A program made the translations under genes and the position numbers. From Progne subis subis (Eukaryota; Chordata; Aves; Passeriformes; Hirundinidae): DNA of 64,000 nt. The DNA is taken from the NCBI GenBank assembly GCA_022316685.1, contig JAKJHU010000082.1:4526001-4590000 (forward strand), read 5' to 3'. How positions within the stretch are numbered: position 1 is the stretch's first letter; each line of letters starts with the position of its first letter. This document shows positions 25,911 through 34,870 of this stretch, piece by piece. The notes beneath the pieces were generated by a model. It was given only the letters and a program-made list of their open reading frames with translations. It had not been told where the DNA came from and ran no database searches.

Positions 25911-28211
25911 ATGCAGGCCCCGCTCCCTGGTCTCTCCCTGCTTCTTCTCCTCCTGGCAGGGAGATGGGGAAGTGGGATGGACGCAGCCTGGGCAACATCT
26001 CCTGGGGGCTGTGAGCTTGTAAGTCCTCTCTTGTGAACCCTCACCCCTCTGAGTGCTTGGTCCTGCCTGGCAAAGCTCAGGCAACTCAGCATGTCCAGAC
26101 CTTCTCCATCCCAGCTACTGGCTTGGAGTGGACTGGTGTGCCAAGGCTGTAACCAAAGAGCCGCCTCCTCCCCCCTTACTCTGCTCCCCAGACGTCTTCC
26201 TCTTCATCTCCTGCCTCCCACGGTGGTGTTACATATTCACCTCTTCCTTCAGGTGCAGGGCATCATGGACTGCACTGGGAGATGGCTGAGTTCCATCCCA
26301 GGAAACCTTCGAGGTGATACCAAGGAGCTGTTTCTTGATGACAACACTATCCAGGTCCTGGGCAATGCCTCTCTGCTCCTGTATCCCCAGCTCTGGCATC
26401 TCAGCTTGACCAGGAATCGGCTGGAGCTCATTGAGCCTGGTGCCTTCCTCAGCAGTCAAGGCCTGGAGGTGCTCTCCTTGACAGACAACCTGCTCTTCAC
26501 CAACTACTCGCTGACAGCTACTGCTCTTTCTGCTCTGCCGGCTCTGAGAACGCTGGATCTGGCTGGAAACCAGCTCAGGGAGGACATGGTATCAGTTTTA
26601 GTCTCGAACCTCTCTTCCTTGGAGTCCTTGTCTGTGGCCAGGAACATCATCATGAGGTTGGACTCAACTGTCTTCACAAACCTGACACAGCTGCTGGAGC
26701 TGAACCTGGAGAAGAACTACATCTTTGAGATTGACAATGCTTTTGAAGGGCTGCAGAGGTTGCAGAGGCTCAACATAGCTTACAACTACCTCCCGTGTCT
26801 GGTGGGGTTTGGCATGACCCAGCTCAGGGTGCTCAATGTCAGCAACAATGTCATTGAGTGGTTTCTGACCCTGCAACATGATGACCTCTTTGAGCTGGAG
26901 GTGCTGGACCTGTCCCACAATCGCCTCCTGTTCTTCCCCGTGCTGCCCCGCCAGAGCAAGCTGCACTCCTTGCTGCTGCAGGACAACAGGATGAGCTTCT
27001 ACCAGCGCCTCCCCAACGGCACCTCCCTGGCCAACGTCACCGTGCAGTTCCTGATCATTGATGGCAACTCCACCAACATCACGACGGTCAGGCTCTGGGA
27101 CGAGCTCTGCCACAGCAACCTCTCCTCCCTGCGCCTCCTGGACATGAGCCAGAACCAGGTCTGGGGCCTGCCAGACGATTTCCTGGCCCAGATGCCCTCC
27201 CTGACCCACCTAAAGCTCAACCAGAACTGCCTGGAGGCATTTCACCTGTCGGAGGAGGACCCCTTGGCCATGCTGACAGAGCTGGACCTCAGCCAGAACC
27301 AGCTGGTGGAGCTGGGGGTGAAGGTGGGTGTTGGGGACATCCTGCCCAACCTGCAGCTCTTCAACCTCAGCACCAACAGGCTGCAGGCTCTTCCTCCCGG
27401 GATTTTCACCCACACCAGGAAGATCACTACCTTGGACCTCAGCCGCAACCGGGTTGACCTCTGTCCCCAGCCTGGTGAGGCCGAGAGTCTCCCCTGCGTG
27501 GACGTCAGGGGTGTGGACACCTTGACCCACCTCTCCTTGGCCGGCTGCGGTCTGCGGGGGCTGAGCAGCCGCCCCTTCCGGGGGACATCGCTGAGGCACC
27601 TGGACCTCTCTGACAACCGCCAGGTGCTATCCGGGGACGCGGGCTGGCTGCAGGACCTTGTGCTGACGCTGCAGGTGCTGTCTCTGAGGAACACCAGCCT
27701 CTCTTCCACCGCCATGGACTTCTCTGCCCTCAACAGCCTCGTGCGCTTGGACCTTTCCGGGAACTGCTTGGCTGCGTTCCCCGCCTCGCTGGGCACCCTG
27801 AGGCTGCGCAGCCTGGACCTGCGGGACAACTGCCTGCCGGCGCTGCCGCCGGACGTGGCCCAGGTGCCGCTGGGGAGGAACCTGCGGGAGCTCTACCTCA
27901 GCCAAAACCCCTACAACTGCTGCACGCTGGGCTGGTGGGACGCCTTGCAGCTGGCGGAGGGGCTGCGTGTCCCCGACGGGCGGGAGGTGACCTGCAGCCA
28001 CGGCTCCCGCGCGCTCAGCCCCGGCGCGCTGCCCGAGCCCGTCCTGCAGAGCTGCCGGTGGCAGACGGCCGACCTGGCACTGCTCTACCTGGTGCTGGCT
28101 CTGCCCACCTGCCTGACGCTCCTGGTGGCCTTCGTTATCGTCTTCCTCATGCTCAAGGAGAAGCTGCTGAAAATGGTGAAAACCCGGTGTGGGGTGTCCA
28201 GCCCTTACTAA
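25911..28211 (+). CDS. NRROS: Negative regulator of reactive oxygen species / LRRC33 (NRROS), two coding exons
   Basis: Exons 25911-26018 (36 codons) and 26253-28211 (652 codons plus stop) join in phase 0 (GAGCTT|GTAAGT, CCTTCAG|GTGCAG) to give 688 aa; human is 692 as I recall. Residues 1-22 are a signal peptide with a poly-Leu core. About 20 leucine-rich repeats follow (residues about 60-590), then an LRR C-terminal cap (Cys592/593 to about 638), a transmembrane helix near 644-669 and a short basic tail ending SSPY. Several N-glycosylation sequons are present. LRRC33 tethers latent TGF-beta1 on myeloid cells and microglia through two cysteines. Cys218 (NYLPCLVGF) and Cys362 (LNQNCLEAF) sit where I expect them. 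An in-frame ATG at 26091 lies in the intron and is not the start. Confidence 0.97.
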
Positions 28212-28449
28212 TGGCTGAGGAAGGGCTCGGGAACAGTCAGTAATAGCGGGTGGTCAGGAGTTCAGGTGATAACCCCCCCGAGGTGGTCAGGATGGAATCC
28301 TGGTGGATGCAGGACAGGAGGTGCTGGGAGAGCTGCCATTCTTGCCCTCACGGTGCCCAAAAGGTGCGGGCCGTGTCTGGTGGTGGAGCGCTGGGAGTCC
28401 TCAAGGAACGTGTCTTCAGCAGAAACCTTCAGCTGGTGTTGGTGAGAGC

Positions 28450-28662
28450 TGAGTGGATATGACATCAAACATTCCTTGGCTGAAAGGATAGGTTGCCCAG
28501 AAAATCTGTGGCTGCCCCATCCCTGGAAGTGTTTAAGGCCGGGTTGGAGTGGGCTAGGAGCAATCTGATCTAGAGGAAGGTGCCCCTGCCTGTGGCAGGG
28601 GTTGTAACCACACGGATTTTTAAGGTCCCTTCCAACCCAGACCATTCTGGGATTCTGTGACA
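28450..28662 (+). mobile_element. CR1 3'-end copy
   Basis: AGGTTGCCCAGAAAATCTGT, then CCCCATCCCTGGAAGTGTTT, TAAGGTCCCTTCCAACCCAG and ATTCTGGGATTCTGTGAC form a complete sense-oriented CR1 terminus. It lies 0.25-0.45 kb after the NRROS stop codon and may be part of its 3' UTR. Confidence 0.88.
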
Positions 28663-30439
28663 GTTTTCTCTAGCACTGCTTTCCCCCCAACCCCTTCCAG
28701 CAGTTCCTTTTATTTATTTCCACCTGTAGGCAATTCAAAATGTCCTTCAGATCTGCAAGCAGCCTCCACAAAGTGCCCCAGGCTGGAGCCAACATCACCT
28801 GGGCACTGTGGAGAAGGGTCTCTGTAATCAGAACTTTCCATGCTGCCCTTGCCGGCACTGCCAAACTCATGGGCAACCCTGATCATGCACCATGTGCGTG
28901 TGCTGATAAAGACAGGAGCTGTCAGCAGGGCTGAAAGACACATTTTGGGGTGTTGTTTCTTCACTAAGTCACGGTCTGGGTTAGAAAAGTCCATTAAAAA
29001 CAGCCCAAGTTGCAACAACGGGAAATATTGATTGAAAAGCAGGAGAGTAAATTATAGCCCTTGGTGATATTTTATCATGGATTTATATTTCTCCAGTGAC
29101 TGGTGGATTAAATGTACCAAAGAAACAAGAGAAATCCTTCCTCCTTGTTGTGCAAGCCCCGCTCCTGAGGGCAGTTTCTCCAGCAGTGCCCGGGGGTTTC
29201 CTCCACCCAGCTGTGCTCACAGCACACTCTGGCTCTCCCAGAGCAGCAAGCACTACCTGGGGAAGTGCTGCTCTGCTCCTCGGGGGTCCCTGAGGGGAAA
29301 GGAGAAGTGATGGTGGTTCGTGCTAACTCAAAAGCCCTTCTGAGAACTGGAGTGGCTTTGTTCCTGTGGCACTGTTGGGATTTTTCTAGTGAAATGTGTT
29401 TAATGGGAACGGGGCACAGGGAAGTGTGCAGCGTGTTGCTGTGACAATTCTGAGGGCTTGTCCCTGCCTGGGTGTGGGCAGGCTCAGTCGGTGATGTGGG
29501 ATGTGCTGGGGGGTTCAAGGCCATGGAGCTGTCCTGGGAGGTGATGGAGGGAGATGCCCGAGGCTGGCCTGAAGCTGGGAGGATGCCAGGGATGGTGCAG
29601 GCAGGGGCTGGCAGCAGGGCAAACCCCTCCCAGGTGTGGGACTGGGGTCATGGGGGAGCCTGGTGTGGCTGGTGGCTGTGCAGAGCTGAAAAATGGATGG
29701 GTCAGACCCTGTTAGACCAGACAGCAGCTCCACTGGGGCTGCAGTAAAGGCTCTGGAAACTCAGCTGTCAGATCTGGCTCGGAAATGACCACTTTCTGCC
29801 CCAATTTTAGACTGAAATAGCCAAAACCAAAGTCGGCCCAACCAGGGGAATCCCTCAGCCTCTTTCAACCGTTTTTTTGCCCGTAAGCTGCACCCCAGGA
29901 GACAGCAGTGACCTATAAATACGTTCTGGCATCTCCCTGCTGGCAGGGTGAGCGGATACCCTGTGAACTCCCCTCTCCTTGGGGCTGGGGCAGGGCTCAG
30001 AGGGGGTTTTGTGTCCTCCCCCACCTCCACAGCCAATGTTGCTGCTCCATCTGGTGTGGGGTGTGGGGTACAGGCATGAGAGAACACCAAGGGAGGAACC
30101 CAGGCACCTGGCACTGACCAGGTCATGGATAAAAAGCAGGGGGTTCTTAATTGCTGATGGGGATACTCAACATTCCCTCATCACGTGGCTCACCAGGAGC
30201 TGTGATGTGAATGGGATGTCGGGGCAGCAAGAGGAGATTTCACTTTCTGAGTGGTGGGTGTCCTTACAAAGCTGCTCTCACCGTCTTTGCAAGGCCATGG
30301 TGATCAGGGAAGGTCCTTGGTGACTGGAGAACCCAAGGGTCCCACCCAGCTTCAGTAATGGCCAAAAGGCCATCCCAGAGAGCAACAGAGGAGTCACCTT
30401 CATGTTGGGAAAACCACGGAATGAATGTTCTTTGTTTGG

Positions 30440-31010
30440 AGCACAATTCTAGCAAAAGAGAGCGGCTGGAAGAAGTCAGCATGGATTGCTGAGGCTAAGT
30501 TGTGCCTGCCCAACCTGCTTTCCTCTCAGGAAGAAAGGGATGGATCTGTAGGCAAGGGGAGAGTGGTGGATTCCATCTGCCTGGACACAGCGTCCCACAA
30601 CGTTCTTCATACAAGTGCAGGTGTCACAGTCTGGATGGTGGGAGTCAGGCAGGTCAGGATCAGTGGGAGTGAAGTGCAAAGGGCTGTGGTTAGTAGGATG
30701 TGCCAGGAGGCTGCTGAGGGGACTGTTTTGGGATCCATTTCATGTCTAAACGCATGATCTAAAGCTGTTTGTGAAGTGCCTTCCTGGCAAGTTCACAGAG
30801 GATCCCAAACTGGGAAGCCCAGTATGGCTCCATGCTGAAGGTCTGGGCTGGAGGAATGGGCCAGCAGGAACCTCACGATCCAGGCACTCGTTTGGCCTCA
30901 CACAGCCCTCATTGGAGAGGAGCCATGCCTGGGGCTGGCCACGTCCTCTGAGCCTGGCCAGGATGAAGCTGAGGGCAGACTGCAAGTGGAGGGAGAGGGG
31001 CCCTCTCCCT
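30440..31010 (+). mobile_element. CR1 reverse-transcriptase region fragment
   Basis: The plus strand encodes a broken but recognisable LINE RT stretch. VVDSICLD...ASHNVLHT corresponds to the CR1 'LDFSKAFDTVSHN' catalytic region with an internal deletion. Further on, EGTVLGSI corresponds to the 'QGSVLGP' motif. The downstream part matches the CR1 'kfTDDtKLG' area in character (TTCACAGAGGATCCCAAACT). It is interrupted, truncated and non-functional. It is an unusually internal CR1 segment compared with the 3' tails elsewhere in the window. Confidence 0.65.
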
Positions 31011-32226
31011 CCCAAGTGGGAGATCCTTCTGTGTTATGTTGCAATTCTTGAGGCAAAGCCTGTGCCAGACCCCTGCACACCCTTTCCGGTTCTGGGAGAG
31101 CTGAGTCAGCCTTTACATTTTTTTAATTTTGGCAAGTGAGGCCTCAGCTTTCATATCTCTGCTGACTGAAGACCCCTTGGCCAAGTGTGAGCTCCCTCCT
31201 CCTCCTCTCCATGGCCTTCACAGAGTGAAGGCTGAGCACTGTGGTTTAAGTGACACTTGTTCCATGTTTTTCACAGCAGCAACTCTTGTTTTGGGGTGTA
31301 GGGGAGCTCTTGCAGCTACTCCTCCAGCCACTCCTCTTAATGTCAGGCAGCAGTTTGTTGAGGCCCCTCAATTTGGGATGAAGACCCATCTCACCCCCAG
31401 GCTTCAGGAAGCCAAAACCCAGGAAGCTTTTGGAGTTGTAAATTTTCCCAAAGAATCCTAATCTTAGTCCTCCGGTTCTTACACAAGAGCAGGACTGATC
31501 TAGTAGAGACCAGCCAAGGCAGACAGCTGGATTAAAACCTTCAGTGGGATGAGTTTGTCTTACTCTAGAACTGCCCCCAGCCTTTGACCTTCTGGTTTTT
31601 TTGATATTTTAAACACATTCTCCCAGAACTGAGCACTTATGAGGAAGCATTATTTAGGAGTGTAAGGATCCAACCATGCCACTGCAGCAGTTTGAAATCA
31701 CTGTTTTTTCAAAAGTACTTCCAAGACTAATTCATTTTCAAGATATTCCTTCTCTTACATGTAAGGACTTACTTTTGTGTAAACTAAAACTGGAGATTAA
31801 AGCATTGCTAGGGAAATGTGAGAGTAATACTCTCACTGCAGAGTTGATTTATCCAGAATGACTGATACATATTTAACTTCCCAGTCAGCAGTAATAATCA
31901 CCCTATTTGTACAGTACAGCTTTAACAGTGTCTCCAGGACATGGATTTTTAATGCTTCATTTTCAGCCAAAGCTGACTGAAAGGTAAAAAACTGAAAGAT
32001 TAAATAATTTAAAATTCTTTTATGTAGGAAAAGACTAAAACCAGCCAACAATTTCAGCTACCCAGTTTCCACTTAATCAAGTCTGGCTTCTTATAGAAAG
32101 CTCACTTAAGCCTGGGATTGCTGTTGACTCTCCTGAGCCAACATGGAGGAGAACACGTATGATGACATTGTTCTCTCTTGCTGGCCTGCTGAGATTTGTC
32201 TCTCAACTGCCCATCTTTGCCTGGAA

Positions 32227-32977
32227 TCAGACTTCTTCATCCGACTCTATGTCCCAAGTACAGGACTCCAGCTGCTCATCCAGCGGGAAATCCACCTCAA
32301 CGTTGTAAACGAAGTCTGGGTCACCCTTCTTCTTCCTGTTCTTTTCAAAGAGCTCATCCATGATGCTCTTCCTTTTGGCCAGTTCCTTGTCATCCAGTTT
32401 GTTCATATCCTCCTCCGGGTCAATTGTCTCTTCCTGCTGAAACTTTTCCAAGCTTTCAGACAGGCTCTGTCCCTCCAAGTGACCTCTCAGCAAACTGTAG
32501 AGTTTCTGGAGCTGGCGCTGCGAGACCCCTTCCAGGTAGGCCTTGTGCCGAGGGTTGTTCTTCAGCTGCTCAGCAGCCCTGCTGCAGTCTGGGGAGAGCC
32601 AACACAGGCACCTGCAGCTGCTGCAAACCTCTTCCCGCACACACATCTCCCCCCAAACCTTCCCCAGGGGTCTCTCCAAACCCTCCAGGCTCAGAGAGCC
32701 ATTGCTCAGGTTGAGATGTAGCCTCGGGCTCCTCGGAGGAGCCCAGCACAGCCCTCCCTGCTGGGAGGATGCTCAGTGGTTACCAACAACGCTGCTGCCA
32801 ATGGGTTCCTGTCAGGAGGGGGCCAGACAGGAATGAACACCCCTCACCTGAGAACTTGGAGAAATTCCTGACGGGCATGATGCGCTGGCGAGTCTTGTCT
32901 TGGCTGTTGTCTCTGTAGATGAGGATGATGGATGGGGGCTGGAAGCAGATCCCGCACTTCTGAGCAATGAAAGTCAT
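32227..32977 (-). CDS. CEP19: Centrosomal protein of 19 kDa (CEP19), two coding exons
   Basis: Exons 32977-32848 (43 codons plus 1 nt) and 32588-32227 join in phase 1 (TTCTCAG|GTGAGG, CTCCCCAG|ACTGC) to give 163 aa, the family's usual length. The N-terminus carries the conserved KCGI.FQPP.IILIY and [15 protein letters not shown] blocks. The middle has [13 protein letters not shown] and the [22 protein letters not shown] helix. The C-terminus is acidic (ESDEEV). CEP19 sits at the mother centriole with CEP350/FGFR1OP and recruits RABL2 to admit IFT-B trains to cilia; human loss causes obesity with ciliary features. A non-coding upstream exon is expected, because an acceptor (TTTCTCCAG) lies 5' of the ATG at about 33023. 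Confidence 0.97.
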
Positions 32978-33097
32978 GGCAGCACTGGCTACAGCTCCAT
33001 CAGAGCCCTCAGCAACGCTCCCTGGAGAAAGGGACAAAGGAGAGCAAGTGGGAGAGTCTCTCAGGGCTGGTCTTTCTGTCAGGATTAGAGTTCAGCA

Positions 33098-33152
33098 AAA
33101 TCACAGGATCCCAGATTGGCTTGGGTCAGGAGGGGCCCTAAAGCCCAGGGAA
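33098..33152 (-). mobile_element. Small CR1 remnant
   Basis: AAATCACAGGATCCCAGATT, then GGCTTGGGTCAGGAGGGGCC and CTAAAGCCCA, is a short reverse-complement CR1 tail. It lies in the presumed CEP19 first intron. Confidence 0.6.
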
Positions 33153-33487
33153 ATGAATGATGACATTAAATTAGAGTGGACTTAAAAATCCCAGCCTGCT
33201 GCAGATCCTGTTTCCCAGCTCAGTGGTACTTTTATTCTGGTTTTAAATCAGTGAAAATATGTCAAACGGGAAGGTGATCTCCAACTGCCCTACAGACTGC
33301 AGTAAGGCAAAGTAACATATTTTACCCCCATTTCTCCACATCAAGAAAAATCACTTTAATGTAGAAAAGCTACATTGAGGCAGAATTGGAAGCACTTCCT
33401 CCCTTGTAAAATATCACATAGGAAAGAGGTCAAACAGGCAGTGATGTCTTTAACAGTGAAAATTTCCAGTGCCAGGTAGAACCGGAT

Positions 33488-33595
33488 TTGGAGGAACGTG
33501 GTGCAGCAGCAGGTGTCCCTGCCCACGGCAGAGGGTGGAACAAGAGAAGCTTTAAGGTCCCTCCAACTCAAACCATTCCGGGATTCTACGAACAT
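33488..33595 (+). mobile_element. CR1 3'-end fragment
   Basis: GTGTCCCTGCCCACGGCAGA, then AGCTTTAAGGTCCCTCCAAC and ATTCCGGGATTCTACGAAC, is a sense CR1 terminus. It lies antisense in the presumed CEP19 first intron. Confidence 0.85.
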
Positions 33596-33849
33596 GAGAA
33601 ACACAAACGTGAGCAGCTCTTCGGATGTGCGGGAAAGAGCGCTTGGATCTCCTGGTAACCCGGGCTGAGCCCTTCGGTGCCGGCGTGACCCGCGGCTTCC
33701 AGCGCTTCGGAGGCACAGCCGGGAGCGGGTCAGGGCCGTGCCAGCGCCCAGGGCCGTTCAGAGCCGCTCTTCTGCCGCGGGTGGCGCGGCCGAGGCTCGA
33801 ACTCCGAGCACGAAGGGCAGCGGGGCAGGGCAGGGTTGGTCCCTCCGGC

Positions 33850-34330
33850 TGGGAACAACCAGAATGGTCCCTGACCAGAACGGGCCAGGTTGGAAGGGAC
33901 CACAGCGGTCACCTGGTGCCAGCTCTCTGCTCCATCCCCAGCAGGGCCATCCCAGAGCCCGTGGCACAGATTGTGTGCAGACAGCTCTGCAATATCCCCA
34001 GTGAGCTGGACTCCACAGCCTCTCTGGGATCTGTTCAGGGCTCGGTCACTGCCCAGGAAAGCTCTTCCTCATGTGCAGGTGGAACTCCCTGGGGTCAGTT
34101 CCTGCCCGTGGCTCTGGTGCCATTGCTGGGCCCTGCTCAGAGCCCTCCCTGCACACAGGGACCCCCAGGGCTGAGGTCCCTCTCAGCTTGGGCTCCTCTC
34201 GAGGCTGAGCAGCCCCAGCTCCCCCAGCCTTTCCTGGGCAGGGCGATGCTCCAGGCCCTTCAGCATCTTCGCAGCTTCCGCTGGCCCCGCTCCAGGAGCT
34301 CCCTGTCTCCCTTACACTCTCGGCCTGTCC
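33850..34330 (-). mobile_element. CR1 fragment, GC-rich subfamily
   Basis: CCAGGTTGGAAGGGACCACA at the left end is the reverse complement of a CR1 tail. The body (GGACTCCACAGCCTCTCTGG, GAGGCTGAGCAGCCCCAGCT, TTTCCTGGGCAGGGCGATGC) matches the internal 3' UTR and ORF2-end sequence of CR1 read backwards. It abuts the CTT tract that follows. Confidence 0.75.
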
Positions 34331-34354
34331 CCTCACCTCGGACGGCGCAGAAAG

Positions 34355-34528
34355 CTTCTGCTTCTTCTGCTTCTTCTGCTTCTTCTTCTTCTCCTTCTTC
34401 TTCTTCTTCTCCTTCTTCTTCTCCTTCTCCTTCTCCTTCTTCTTCTTCTTCTTCCTCTTCTTCCTCCACCTCCTCCTCCTCCTCTTCTTCCTCCACCTCC
34501 TCCTCCTCCTCCTGTTGCTCCTCCCCCG
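34355..34528. repeat. CTT/CTC (GAA/GAG) polypyrimidine-polypurine tract, about 170 bp
   Basis: The plus strand is almost pure C/T built of CTT and CTC triplets, with early CTTCTG units and later CTCCAC interruptions. The purine strand is the minus strand, so CEP19 transcription would read GAA/GAG repeats. Chance open frames of poly-Glu, poly-Lys and poly-Ser cross it and are not genes. It lies 200 bp upstream of the PIGX start codon. Confidence 0.92.
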
Positions 34529-34529
34529 G

Positions 34530-34870
34530 TCCGGCCCCACCTCCCCGGGTGGTTGCCATGGCTCCGCTGGCGTCGCCGAGCCTCACCAGTAAAGGCCCCC
34601 TCCGCCGAAGGTCCACTTTAGGCTGCCCTCACCAATGCCTGCGGGACACACAGCGGCGGAGCAAGGGGCGGGCGGGGCCCGCGCGGTCAGGCGGCATTAG
34701 GGCAGCCCGCGCGCTGCCGTGAGGAGCGGGCCGCCATGGCGGGCGGGCGGCGGGCTGCGGTGCGGGTCGGGGCCGGGCTGGGCGCGTTGCTCTGTGCCCT
34801 CCGTGAGTGCCCGCGGGGAACCGCGCCGGGAGAGGATGGCGGGGCCCGGCCCATCTGCTCCAGACGCGGG
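34530..34870. promoter_or_regulatory. CpG-rich bidirectional promoter of PIGX and CEP19
   Basis: The GC/CpG peak surrounds the PIGX start (GCCGCCATGGCG, a YY1-like context) and exon 1. On the minus strand, GTGAG donor-like motifs occur at 34586 and 34632. These suit a CEP19 non-coding exon 1 that splices to the acceptor near 33023. In human the two genes are also head-to-head and very close. A second, weaker CpG patch lies at about 33640-33830, beyond the CR1 and CTT blocks. Confidence 0.6.

Larger units (their letters stand above)
28212..32226. other. NRROS-CEP19 spacer
   Basis: This contains the 3' ends of the converging NRROS and CEP19 transcripts and two CR1 pieces (28450-28662, 30440-31010). 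An ATTAAA at 28993 is a weak NRROS poly(A) candidate, and ATTAAA on the minus strand at 31953-31948 is a weak CEP19 one. The remaining open frames are short and overlap others on the opposite strand. Confidence 0.5.

Noticed and set aside
26091..26252. Upstream in-frame ATG extending NRROS exon 3 into the intron
   Set aside because: The extension lacks a signal peptide, and reading from exon 2 through the intron meets a stop. The splice from 26018 to 26253 restores the family N-terminus.
33625..34722. 365-codon plus-strand open frame
   Set aside because: It runs through a CR1 fragment read antisense and the CTT tract (poly-Ser), then into the PIGX promoter. It is a product of composition and repeats.
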